From positions 1-64,000 of the forward strand of contig CAJTCL010000012.1 in the NCBI GenBank assembly GCA_910575005.1: a stretch of 64,000 nt of DNA, in the 5' to 3' direction. The position numbers and the translations under genes are program-made. Of this stretch, positions 17,408-25,735 are shown in pieces. How positions within the stretch are numbered: position 1 is the first letter of the stretch; each line of letters begins with the position of its first letter. The notes beneath the pieces are model-generated. The model was not told where the DNA came from. It did no database searches and worked only from the letters and a program-made list of their open reading frames with translations. Source of the stretch: Lachnospiraceae bacterium. Its GTDB lineage: Bacteria; Bacillota; Clostridia; Lachnospirales; Lachnospiraceae.

Positions 17408-17896
17408 TCACACTTCCATATAATAAGGACAGATATCCTCATATTCTCCACTCTTTAAGCGAAAACCCCCTGGAATTATCCCCAACTGCCGAAAGCCTAT
17501 TTTTTCATACAAATGCCTTGCAGATGCATTTGAGGCCACCACAGCATTAAATTGCAAAATCCGAAAACCAATTGCATGTGCCTGCTGAATGCAGTCTAAC
17601 ACCAGCTTCTCTCCAATATGCTGCCCTCGCTTCTTTACCGATACTGCATAGCTGGCATTGCAAATATGCCCGCATCTGCCCACATTATTTGGATGCAGAA
17701 TATACAATCCCAAAATTTCCCCTGTGTCCTTGTCCTGGGCCACACCACAATAACTCTGAGCCGAAAAAAACTCTACCCCCTCTGCCTCTGTCAGCATTTC
17801 CTCCTGCGGAAATGCAATCCCTTCCTCCACTACTTGATTCCAAATATCAATCATAGCAGGAATATCTTTTATTATGTATTCTCTTATGATTACCAT
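17408..17896 (-). CDS. GNAT-family N-acetyltransferase
   Basis: 162 residues. The acetyl-CoA binding loop region VKKRGQHIGEKLVLDCIQQA (Q/R-x-x-G-x-G/A type) and the C-terminal ASARHLYEKIGFRQLG are classical GNAT motifs. The substrate is unknown. The closest general type is phosphinothricin/amino-acid-like acetyltransferase. AGGAAAGG precedes the start. It follows ackA in opposite order on the same strand without an obvious operon link. Confidence 0.85.
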   Translation of the reverse strand: MVIIREYIIKDIPAMIDIWNQVVEEGIAFPQEEMLTEAEGVEFFSAQSYCGVAQDKDTGEILGLYILHPNNVGRCGHICNASYAVSVKKRGQHIGEKLVLDCIQQAHAIGFRILQFNAVVASNASARHLYEKIGFRQLGIIPGGFRLKSGEYEDICPYYMEV

Positions 17897-18106
17897 ATCT
17901 AAGCTTCCTTTCCTCTCAATTTTGTTTCAAGATATTGGTTACAAAATCTTAATGTTTTAAATCCGAATCTTATAGAATAGCAATTCAGACCTTTCAAATT
18001 TATTTAAATAGAGATAAATATATATTTTTATTGCATTATAAAATAATTACATCTTTACTGCAAGCACCAATAAATATTATTAAAACAGAATTAAATTTAA
18101 TTATTC

Positions 18107-18390
18107 TCATATATTCAGCCACTGAATAAATGCTGTCTTATCTGTACAGTTGTATCCTGCGTTTCTATAAAAATCCAAGGTTTCCTTTTTCCTGCTTCCT
18201 GTCAGCAGCATTATCTTATAACAATTTCCCCAGCAATTTCATTCACAATCAGATGATGGTTTTGATCTTCTAACATCTGCTTCCATGTGTTGGACAGATA
18301 CTCCGATTGTTCTGGAATAGATTCTTCATGTAAACACAAATATAAATTTAATATTTGTTCTAAATCTTCTTTCTCGACTTCTCTTACCAT
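18107..18390 (-). pseudogene. GNAT acetyltransferase pseudogene with internal deletion
   Basis: The 5' part reads MVREVEKEDLEQILNLYLCL and on to EIAGEIVIR before a stop. Immediately after, in another frame, come MLLTGSRKKETLDFYRNAGY and TDKTAFIQWLNI to a natural stop. These are the N-terminal and C-terminal ends of one GNAT family. The roughly 65 middle residues with the acetyl-CoA loop are missing, so the enzyme cannot work. A ribosome-binding site (AGGAGA) still precedes the start. Confidence 0.75.
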
Positions 18391-18548
18391 AAGTTTCTCC
18401 TCTTATATAAAGTTTTAACACAAAATCTATCTACTAATTACATTTAGCTTACTTATCACACTACACCTATATTATAACTTTTATTGAGAGTACCTGCAAG
18501 AATATCACTTACAAAATAAATTTATGGAAAATATAATTCCTATTTGCT

Positions 18549-18635
18549 ATTACTCTGGCGGTTAAACGATTGATTTCAACGCAGCAGATGGAAATAAAGC
18601 AAGTAAAAACGTTGATATTTAACCGCCGGAGTAAT
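18549..18635. repeat. 18-bp inverted repeat overlapping a promoter
   Basis: ATTACTCTGGCGGTTAAA (18549-18566) and TTTAACCGCCGGAGTAAT (18618-18635) are inverted copies with one mismatch, 51 bp apart. The right arm fills exactly the spacer between the -35 and -10 of the promoter below, so this is an operator candidate. Confidence 0.65.
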
Positions 18636-18640
18636 ATAAT
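18612..18640 (+). promoter_or_regulatory. Promoter of the orphan 105-aa gene
   Basis: TTGATA (18612-18617), 17-bp spacer, TATAAT (18635-18640). The spacer is the right arm of the inverted repeat. Confidence 0.65.
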
Positions 18641-18673
18641 ACTTCTTGAAAAACTTTAATGGAGGCGGATATC

Positions 18674-18991
18674 ATGGGCTTTTGGGTCGGGGACTGGTTG
18701 CATAATGCACCAGATACAAAATATAATGCCAATGGAAAACAATCCATCGTCAAGCATTTATGCTTTGGACCTCTTGAAACGCGAATATGGTATAAACTAA
18801 CAAATGGGCAATACTGCCGCGAAATTCATTTTATTGAGGGATTTCAAGCGGGAGAAAGATTTACCGACTTTATTAGCAAAACTGAAATGCTTGAAGTTAT
18901 TGAATCTGAAATTGTACTGTGTAAAAAGCACAATGAAACAAACTTAGCCCTTCTGTTTCAAGCAGAAAAGGAAAAAATAAATCTATCATAG
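18674..18991 (+). CDS. Orphan protein of unknown function, 105 aa
   Basis: Starts MGFWVGDWLHNAPDTKYNAN; GGAGG lies 8 nt upstream, so I prefer this ATG over one 15 bp earlier. It is soluble, mixed alpha/beta, rich in aromatic residues, with no signal peptide or membrane helix. I recognise no family. It is a single-gene transcription unit with a consensus-like promoter that carries a paired operator and a strong terminator behind, so it is probably tightly regulated. Confidence 0.6.
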   Translation: MGFWVGDWLHNAPDTKYNANGKQSIVKHLCFGPLETRIWYKLTNGQYCREIHFIEGFQAGERFTDFISKTEMLEVIESEIVLCKKHNETNLALLFQAEKEKINLS

Positions 18992-19010
18992 ATTAAATAA
19001 TACACACCGT

Positions 19011-19048
19011 AAATTTTTTTCGGCAGTGGTCATAAACCGAAAAAATTT
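19011..19048. terminator. Terminator after the orphan gene
   Basis: AAATTTTTTTCGG and CCGAAAAAATTT pair around a 13-nt loop. It can work on either strand. Confidence 0.7.
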
Positions 19049-19087
19049 GTTCATTATTTTTAATCAACAAAAACAGAAGGAGCGCCT

Positions 19088-20422
19088 ATGAATATTATTG
19101 GAATTATCGCTGAATACAACCCCTTCCATCGGGGACATGCCTATCAAATTGAACAATTAAAAAAAATCTGCCATGCAGATTATGTGATCATTGCCATGAG
19201 TGGAAATTTTGTACAACGGGGAGCCCCCGCCCTGATGGATAAATACAGCCGCACAAAGATGGCCTTGCACTGTGGTGCTGATCTGATTCTGGAACTTCCC
19301 ACTCTCTTTGCATCTGCCAGCGCAGAAACCTTTGCCCGCGGCGGCGTCTCTCTGTTAAACAACACCGGAATTGTCACTCATCTTGGTTTTGGCGCTGAAA
19401 CTGACAATATCCATCTGCTGTCAGAACTTGCAAACCTCCTCTGTTTACAACCAGATCCTTATCGAGAAGCACTGCACAAAGAATTGAAGATGGGCCATTC
19501 CTTTCCTGCTGCCCGCGCCAATGCTCTGGAAAGTTATCTGTTGTCCCATTCCTTGGCACTTTCTGCAAATACAGATTCACATTTCAACTGCTCTGACAAC
19601 AATTTACAAGAAATCTTAGCCAGCCCTAACAATATCCTGGCTCTGGAATACTTAAAAGCTCTGAACACCACCAAATCCATTTTAATTCCAGTTCCTATTT
19701 TGCGGCAAGGCCGAAGCTACCATGATACCACAATTGCAGAAGATTTCTGTTCGGCCACTGCCATCCGCACCTATTTAAAAAGGGAACCTTGTTGGAGAAA
19801 TGCTCAATACGACCTGGGCAGCAATAATCATATATCTTCTTCCTGTGATTGTGCTGACTCACTGAAAACTGCCATGCCTTTGGATTCTTATAAAATTTTA
19901 AGAGATTATACTCATCCATTTCTATTTGAAGATGACTTTTCCACATTGCTCCACTATAAACTGCTCTTCAATGACGCAGATCATCTTGCAGCCTGGGCAG
20001 ACAGCTCTCCCGCCTTGGCTGACCGCCTGCTCCATGAACGAGAATATTTTACGAATTGGAGCAAATTTTGCCAACGCATAAAAACAAAAAATATCACTTA
20101 CACCAGAATAAGCCGTCTTTTTCTGCATATGTTGTTAGATATCAAGCAGTCGGACTATCATACATTCCCTGTGCCCTCTTATCTGCGTATTTTAGGATTT
20201 CGTCAAACGGCTAGCCCGCTGCTCTCTGCACTAAAATCACACAGTCGGCTTCCAATTATCACGCACCCGAAAAAGGCACAGACACTGCTCTCAAAACAAG
20301 AACAGAAACTTTGGGACATGGATCTGCGTGCTGCTGACTTGTATCGTCTGGGACTGACTGGCAAAGGTGACTATAGTATGAAAAGAGAATACCGCCAACA
20401 GATGATTATCAGCCCACCATAA
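19088..20422 (+). CDS. tmcAL: tRNA(Met) cytidine acetate ligase TmcAL
   Basis: 444 residues. The N-terminus GIIAEYNPFHRGHAYQIEQL carries the nucleotidyltransferase HxGH motif, and AMSGNFVQRGAPALMDKYSR is diagnostic for the family formerly called DUF795/YlbM. The enzyme uses acetate and ATP to form acetyl-AMP and makes N4-acetylcytidine at the wobble base of elongator tRNA-Met. GAAGGAG stands 5 nt before ATG. It is the only core gene on the plus strand in the first 50 kb. It uses free acetate, the product of the nearby ackA, but no operon links them. Confidence 0.93.
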   Translation: MNIIGIIAEYNPFHRGHAYQIEQLKKICHADYVIIAMSGNFVQRGAPALMDKYSRTKMALHCGADLILELPTLFASASAETFARGGVSLLNNTGIVTHLGFGAETDNIHLLSELANLLCLQPDPYREALHKELKMGHSFPAARANALESYLLSHSLALSANTDSHFNCSDNNLQEILASPNNILALEYLKALNTTKSILIPVPILRQGRSYHDTTIAEDFCSATAIRTYLKREPCWRNAQYDLGSNNHISSSCDCADSLKTAMPLDSYKILRDYTHPFLFEDDFSTLLHYKLLFNDADHLAAWADSSPALADRLLHEREYFTNWSKFCQRIKTKNITYTRISRLFLHMLLDIKQSDYHTFPVPSYLRILGFRQTASPLLSALKSHSRLPIITHPKKAQTLLSKQEQKLWDMDLRAADLYRLGLTGKGDYSMKREYRQQMIISPP

Positions 20423-20425
20423 AAA

Positions 20426-20462
20426 GCACTCCTCAGAGTATTTCTCTCTGAGGAGCGTTTTC
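20426..20462 (+). terminator. Terminator after tmcAL
   Basis: GCACTCCTCAGAG pairs with CTCTGAGGAGCG and is followed by TTTTCTGTC. Confidence 0.85.
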
Positions 20463-20600
20463 TGTCTTATCCCATATCAGAATAATATCTTCTCTTTCTG
20501 ATATACTTTCTATGGATTCTAGAAGGCGGATCTGATCTTGCCAGCAGATAATCTGCGTTTTTAGCAAGAATACCCATAACATGCTTACATAATTTTATAT

Positions 20601-23117
20601 TCACTTTAACTTTTCTAAATCCACCCAAAGCGCCGGCCGAATCCCATAACTTTTCGTAGTCGAAACACCACTGTAATCTATATTGCCGTTCTTAAAAACA
20701 CGCGCCGCCTGTTTCTTATTTTTTCTGACCGTTCTCAGTAACCATTGATCTATGGTATCATCGCCTACATAATTTATATCGAGATAAATCGTTCCATCTG
20801 TCTTTCTGTCTTTGGATTTATCAAAATATTTTTCAGCTTCTTTTACACTGAGTAAAAATATATGATCTTTCGTAGTCTCTCCTTTTTTCGTTCCAAATTT
20901 GCGGTCACGAGGGTTTTTCACTTTCACGGAAAGTATCTTATTTTGTTGATCCTCGCTAAATGCCTCCTTAAAAAAAGTTTCATTGAGCCATTTTCGGATC
21001 GAAGACTTCTTCCACTCAACAGCCTTATCTTTTGTATGATATGGCTGCTTGTCCAGACAGTATTGACTAATCAGAAGAACTTTATCTTTTTTCTTATCAA
21101 GTACCCGCCATTCAATTCCTTCTTTCCCATTATCCAAATTATTATCCTGTTCATACCTTCCAAATGACACAGAATCCCCTATTTTCGCCGAAAGAATCAT
21201 CTTATAGCGTTCCACATTCATCCGTGCTTCCTCTTTTTGGTCTGCAATCTTGAATTTCTCCGCACTATCCTTATAGTCCTTGATCTCTTCCAACAGCCAA
21301 CAGGCCTCCCAGTAGTCTTCTTCTTCCATAGCTTTCATCGCCTGCTGATATTTCTGTTCTGGCACAGCTACCTTATAATAAAAAATTGTGCCTGCAAGCG
21401 CAACTGCAACAAACGCTGCTATGATAATCCTGCAAATTTTGCGATTCCTCTTCTGCTTCTGAGCTGCAAGCTCCCTCATCCTTTTCCAACGTTCCCGCTC
21501 TGCTCGATCTTCTTCCTGTTTGCGTTTGATCTCCTCAATTTCATTCTCACAGTATAATTTCTTCTCACTAACATCTTTCCAATCTGGAATTTCAATAAAA
21601 ATCTTTATGGCATCTTCTATCATCATAAGCGGCTGCTGATCATAACAACTATACCCATTTTTTGTTATATACGCATGGTATTCTTCCATTATTTCACAGC
21701 CTTCCTGATATCGCTCCTCCTTGTAAGCCTGTTCTGCTTTTGCCAGGCACTGCTGCGCTCTTGTGTCTGCATCAGCATAACCGGAGATATCCTGAAATAT
21801 CTGTGCTATTTCCCTGTATTCACTTTCCTTTGAAGCCTGCTTTTCCCTATCATTTGCCTTCTGATAAATCTTTTTCCTTCGGGCATTCTCCTTTCGTTCT
21901 AGAATCTGAGACAGATACCCCTCTACGGTCTCCTTTAGCTGCGGATCTGCAAATCTCAAAATTTTCTGATAGTGATTACAGTTTTTAAAGGACTTATCAC
22001 AATTTGCCAAATCCTCCTGATGGGAAACATGCAGCTCTGCCATCAGCTTTCCCAGATAAGCCTGACCATTCTCTGGATCCATATCCAGCACTTTTTCACA
22101 ATATTCATCGGCGCTCGCCCAGTCTCTATCCTCCAAAAATAAAAACACACGCTTTAACAGCGGTGTAATCGCTGTCGTACCTGTGGCTGGTAAAACCGCC
22201 TGCGGTTGCTGCTCTCTTTTGTCAACCTCCAAGATCTTCTTGATTCCCCGTATTAAATCTTGCAAAAATCCAAGCTGTGACATATCCTGTGCCTGCAAAT
22301 GTGAAAACTCTTCTGGCAGATCATAGGGATCCATATCCTTATAAGCAGGAATCAGGATCTTATCTGCCCCGCCCTGAATCAAAGACAGGAATCTTGACCA
22401 TTCATTTTTTACCCATACTGCATTAAAATATTCCCGCTTTGTGCCCAGTACCACCATAACCTTTGCCGAGTTAAGCGCCGCAAAAATATATGGCTCATAG
22501 GCAGAGCCCAACTTATTTTCTAAAGTAATTCTGGCAAAAAAAACTTTAAGCCCCTCTTCGGTCAACTCGTGATAGAGATCATTAGCAAGAACAGAATCCG
22601 GTGTTCTATGTCCAAGCTGGTCATTCTCTTTATAACAGATAAATACATCAAAAGGCTCTTCCTGTTGCGAAATATTTAAAATTCCTCTTTGAATCTCATC
22701 AATCGTCCTGGCCTCTGCTTCATACACACTGCGCTGATAGCTGTCTGCATACTGCAGCGCCGCCTTATAGTTTTCATCTGCAAATACAGAAGTATATTGG
22801 GCACGGTTTACCGTAGGCACGCGTCTGTGAGTGGCAGGATCCTCTACATATTCAATTCCGTAACGCCCCAGCACCAATGACCAATAAGCCTCTGCATCCG
22901 TCGTATCTTCATTGAGAATCTGTTCATAGATCGCCATTGCCTTGTCAAATTCATTATTTCTCCGAAAATGATTTGCCCGATCATAGAGATTCTTTTTCTT
23001 ATCATCGTCCAGTCTGGGCAGCGTCTGTTTGGTGCCGCAATACTCACATTCTGCCACTGTCATTCCAGGCTGAATCGACAATGTACCTCCGCACATTTTG
23101 CACTTAAACATCAGCAT
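20601..23117 (-). CDS. TIR-domain protein with zinc ribbon, TPR, transmembrane helix and C-terminal DUF6273-like domain
   Basis: 838 residues from MLMFKCKMCGGTLS (GGGG 8 nt upstream). Domain order: zinc ribbon (C6, C9, C24, C27); TPR-like helices 40-145; TIR domain 155-295 (FDVFICYKENDQLGHRTPDS), with E208 in GSAYEPYIFAAL at the place of the catalytic glutamate of NAD-cleaving TIRs; further TPR-like and coiled-coil repeats 320-560; one membrane helix 562-581 after a basic stretch; then 648-838, a DUF6273-like domain (WRVLDKKKDKVLLISQYCLD, SSIRKWLNETFF, YGIRPALWVD) on the far side of the membrane. It follows an SPFH protein gene on the same strand. A TIR NADase effector coupled to a membrane or surface sensor is the likely reading, as an immune or stress device. 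The NADase activity and role are inferred. Confidence 0.85.
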   Translation of the reverse strand: MLMFKCKMCGGTLSIQPGMTVAECEYCGTKQTLPRLDDDKKKNLYDRANHFRRNNEFDKAMAIYEQILNEDTTDAEAYWSLVLGRYGIEYVEDPATHRRVPTVNRAQYTSVFADENYKAALQYADSYQRSVYEAEARTIDEIQRGILNISQQEEPFDVFICYKENDQLGHRTPDSVLANDLYHELTEEGLKVFFARITLENKLGSAYEPYIFAALNSAKVMVVLGTKREYFNAVWVKNEWSRFLSLIQGGADKILIPAYKDMDPYDLPEEFSHLQAQDMSQLGFLQDLIRGIKKILEVDKREQQPQAVLPATGTTAITPLLKRVFLFLEDRDWASADEYCEKVLDMDPENGQAYLGKLMAELHVSHQEDLANCDKSFKNCNHYQKILRFADPQLKETVEGYLSQILERKENARRKKIYQKANDREKQASKESEYREIAQIFQDISGYADADTRAQQCLAKAEQAYKEERYQEGCEIMEEYHAYITKNGYSCYDQQPLMMIEDAIKIFIEIPDWKDVSEKKLYCENEIEEIKRKQEEDRAERERWKRMRELAAQKQKRNRKICRIIIAAFVAVALAGTIFYYKVAVPEQKYQQAMKAMEEEDYWEACWLLEEIKDYKDSAEKFKIADQKEEARMNVERYKMILSAKIGDSVSFGRYEQDNNLDNGKEGIEWRVLDKKKDKVLLISQYCLDKQPYHTKDKAVEWKKSSIRKWLNETFFKEAFSEDQQNKILSVKVKNPRDRKFGTKKGETTKDHIFLLSVKEAEKYFDKSKDRKTDGTIYLDINYVGDDTIDQWLLRTVRKNKKQAARVFKNGNIDYSGVSTTKSYGIRPALWVDLEKLK

Positions 23118-23158
23118 ACTTCTTTCCCCTTTTCCTTTTACCTTTCTTTTATCTTCTA

Positions 23159-23191
23159 GGGCGTGTCTGAAAACCGCTTTCAAACACGCCC
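23159..23191. repeat. GCGTGTCTGAAA palindrome, copy 1
   Basis: GGGCGTGTCTGAAA and TTTCAAACACGCCC pair around a short loop between the SPFH and TIR genes. A second copy of the same palindrome lies at 31836-31871. It may attenuate transcription or stabilise the upstream message. Confidence 0.6.
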
Positions 23192-23225
23192 CAATTCACA
23201 CTACTCCATATTAAAAAATATTATA

Positions 23226-24395
23226 CTAGTCAACTTTATGACCACACTGGGAACAAAACTTTGCACTGCTAGGAAGTTGTGCCCCACATTCTGGACATTG
23301 CGGAATGATCGACGAACCACATTCGACACAGAATTTTGCATTTTCTGGAACTGGTTTCCCGCAATTAGCACAGAAAACTGCTGATTGGACAGGTTGTGCA
23401 GACACCTGTGCTGTAGGATTAATAGCATTGCCCATCATATTTCCAACCATGCCGCCCACTGCACCGCCAACGCCTGCCATTGTTCCAAGCCCCAGCCCCA
23501 AATTGGTAAACTGGCCTGCCGCCTGATTCTGTGCTACCTCTGAAGCCACATCAAATCCTCGCTCCTGCTGGTATGTATAACCTTCCTGAGCCCGCTTTGT
23601 GGCCATTGCCTGAGATTCAATCACCATCTGCTGTGCCTGCGTCTGCTGGTCAATAATCCCCACCTGCTGACGCAGCTTGGCCTCCGCCACCTCAGAATAC
23701 TGGCGAAAATGTAATTCCTTGAACCTTTCATACTGCGGTTCTCCATCTGGCTTCAAAATTGCTGTCACAAAAAAGCGTTCCAGTGAAACTCCATAGTCTG
23801 CAAAATCCCCAGCGAGCATTCCCTTTAACTGCTCAGAAAATTCTGTCAAATTTTCATCAATCTCAAAAATACTGACAGCATTCTCTTTCATAAACCTTGC
23901 AATATAAGTCTTCACCCGTGTCATCAAAAAGGCTCGAAAATGATTTATTAACTGTTGCTGTCCTAATGTATGCTCTGTTCCCACCAACCTCAACAAAAGC
24001 TTTTGGGAATCCTCCACACGCAAACTCATTTCCCCGCACGCGCCAATTGAAATGGGAAAGCCGTAAGTTGGCTCTATGTACTGAACCTTGCTGTCTGTCC
24101 CCCATTTCAGAGCCAGTTGCTCAGTTTTATTGATAAAATAAACCTCACAATGAAATGGCGATTGATCCCCTGTCAGGCGGTTTAAGAGCCTGCCCAACAA
24201 TGGAATATTCTGACTGTCCAGCGTATATCTGCCTGCTGGAAATAAATCTAACGCCTGCCCATCCCGAAAAAAGATCGCCTCCTGAGATTCATGTACAATC
24301 AATTGAGAAAACATATTAAAATCTTCCCTGGGATGCTTCCATATAAAAGTACTGTTATCTCCCTCATATTTAATAATATCTGCTATCTGTGCCAT
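23226..24395 (-). CDS. SPFH-domain protein with two C-terminal zinc ribbons (YdjI-like)
   Basis: 389 residues. Residues 1-230 form the SPFH (stomatin/prohibitin/flotillin-like, 'virion core') domain of YdjI type; 235-300 is an Ala/Gln-rich helix; 300-325 is a Gly-rich hydrophobic hinge (GLGTMAGVGGAVGGMVGNMM). Two zinc ribbons follow: C342/C345/C356/C359 and C367/C370/C381/C384. There is no signal peptide. In Bacillus, YdjI works with PspA-type proteins in membrane-stress response. Here the partner is a TIR protein that also starts with a zinc ribbon. SPFH proteins oligomerise on membranes, so this one could recruit or sense for the TIR effector. That link is inferred from adjacency. Confidence 0.88.
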   Translation of the reverse strand: MAQIADIIKYEGDNSTFIWKHPREDFNMFSQLIVHESQEAIFFRDGQALDLFPAGRYTLDSQNIPLLGRLLNRLTGDQSPFHCEVYFINKTEQLALKWGTDSKVQYIEPTYGFPISIGACGEMSLRVEDSQKLLLRLVGTEHTLGQQQLINHFRAFLMTRVKTYIARFMKENAVSIFEIDENLTEFSEQLKGMLAGDFADYGVSLERFFVTAILKPDGEPQYERFKELHFRQYSEVAEAKLRQQVGIIDQQTQAQQMVIESQAMATKRAQEGYTYQQERGFDVASEVAQNQAAGQFTNLGLGLGTMAGVGGAVGGMVGNMMGNAINPTAQVSAQPVQSAVFCANCGKPVPENAKFCVECGSSIIPQCPECGAQLPSSAKFCSQCGHKVD

Positions 24396-24432
24396 AGATA
24401 AACCTCCTAATAACGGAACACAGCGTTACTTT

Positions 24433-25611
24433 TTAGTGATGGAACAAACGAATCCCTGTAAAGCACATTGCCATATGATATTTATTGCAAGTGGCAATTA
24501 CATGGTCATCCCGAATAGAACCACCTGGTTCTGCGACATAGACCACACCGCTTTTATGAGCACGCTCAATATTGTCCCCAAAGGGGAAGAACGCATCAGA
24601 ACCAAGAGCCACATCTGTCATCTGATCGAGCCAAGCACGCTTCTCCTCCCTGGTAAATACTTCTGGCTTTACTTTAAATATCTTCTCCCAGGCACCATCC
24701 GCCAATACATCCATATAATCTTCTCCAATATATAGATCTATCGAGTTATCACGGTCTGCCCGTCCAATGCCATCCACAAACTGCAGGTTCAATACCTTGG
24801 GCGCCTGACGCAAAAACCAGTTGTCCGCTTTCTGACCTGCAAGACGGGTACAATGGATCCTTGACTGCTGTCCAGCACCAATACCGATTGCCTGACCGCC
24901 CTTTGCATAACAAACTGAATTAGACTGCGTATATTTGAGAGTGATCATGGCAATTGCCAAATCAATTTTAGCAGATTCTGGAATTTGCTGATTTTCTGTG
25001 ACTACATTGCCAAAGAAATCGTTATCAATCTTTAACTCATTTCTGCCCTGCTCAAAGGTAATGCCAAACACTTCCTTGCGTTCCACTGGACTTGGCACAA
25101 AGTTGGGATCAATCTCAATCACATTATAATTACCTTTCTTCTTGGCCTTTAAGATCTCTAAAGCCTCAGGTTCATAGCCTGGAGCAATCACGCCATCCGA
25201 TACTTCACGTTTGATAATCTTTGCCGTTGCCACATCGCAGATATCAGACAGAGCGATAAAATCTCCAAACGAAGACATTCTGTCCGCTCCTCTGGCTCTT
25301 GCATATGCGTTGGCAAGCGGCGTAAACTCCAAATCCATATCATCTACCCAGTAAATCTTCTTCTCCACTTCGGTCATTGGCAGCCCCACTGCCGCTCCAG
25401 CTGGAGAAACATGTTTAAAAGAAGTGGCCGCTGCAAGCCCAGTAGCACCCTTTAATTCCTTTACAAGCTGCCAGCCATTGAATGCATCTAAAAAATTGAT
25501 ATAACCTGGTTTTCCATTCAACACTTTAATGGGAAGCTCCCCACTTTCCATATAGATTCTGGAAGGTTTCTGATTTGGGTTACATCCATATTTCAATTCT
25601 AATTCCTGCAT
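24433..25611 (-). CDS. purH: AICAR formyltransferase, stand-alone
   Basis: 391 residues from MQELELKYGCNPNQKPSRIY. It matches only the transformylase half of bifunctional PurH (AICARFT): SFKHVSPAGAAVGLP, RARGADRMSSFGDFIALSD, the TQSNSVCYAKGGQAIGIGAG loop and GSDAFFPFGDNIERAHKSGV. It transfers the formyl group from 10-formyl-tetrahydrofolate to AICAR in purine synthesis. The cyclohydrolase half is supplied by the gene directly upstream. Translation starts behind leader cassette copy 2, with the same CTTGGTGCAAATT-ATG context as acpP. In-frame TTG and GTG codons could add MVQI. Confidence 0.95.
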   Translation of the reverse strand: MQELELKYGCNPNQKPSRIYMESGELPIKVLNGKPGYINFLDAFNGWQLVKELKGATGLAAATSFKHVSPAGAAVGLPMTEVEKKIYWVDDMDLEFTPLANAYARARGADRMSSFGDFIALSDICDVATAKIIKREVSDGVIAPGYEPEALEILKAKKKGNYNVIEIDPNFVPSPVERKEVFGITFEQGRNELKIDNDFFGNVVTENQQIPESAKIDLAIAMITLKYTQSNSVCYAKGGQAIGIGAGQQSRIHCTRLAGQKADNWFLRQAPKVLNLQFVDGIGRADRDNSIDLYIGEDYMDVLADGAWEKIFKVKPEVFTREEKRAWLDQMTDVALGSDAFFPFGDNIERAHKSGVVYVAEPGGSIRDDHVIATCNKYHMAMCFTGIRLFHH

Positions 25612-25732
25612 AATTTGCACCAAGCCTCAAGCGAAAATGCTTGCATTTTCATTTGAGACGCAAACACAAAGGGTGAAAGATGCGTGTTTGCATTTTATCC
25701 TTTCTTCTTTTTTTCTTTCACCCTTTACCTCC
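25612..25732 (-). repeat. 5'-leader cassette, copy 2 (upstream of purH)
   Basis: Over 90% identical by eye to the copy before acpP. The arms AAGGGTGAAAGA and TCTTTCACCCTT are perfectly complementary here, and the second hairpin (ATGCAAGCATTTTC region) is intact. It lies between the IMP cyclohydrolase stop (25736) and the purH start. Confidence 0.8.
25649..25693 (-). CDS. Putative 14-codon leader ORF in front of purH
   Basis: MQTRIFHPLCLRLK then TGA, preceded by AGAAAGGA 4-5 nt upstream. It is the same frame, length and stop as the copies before acpP and tpiA. Confidence 0.4.
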   Translation of the reverse strand: MQTRIFHPLCLRLK

Positions 25733-25735
25733 ATC

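Noticed and set aside
20467-20577. 36-codon frame (starts MGILAKNADYLLAR) behind the TIR gene
   Set aside because: No Shine-Dalgarno, basic low-complexity end, and overlap with terminator sequences of tmcAL; chance is more likely.
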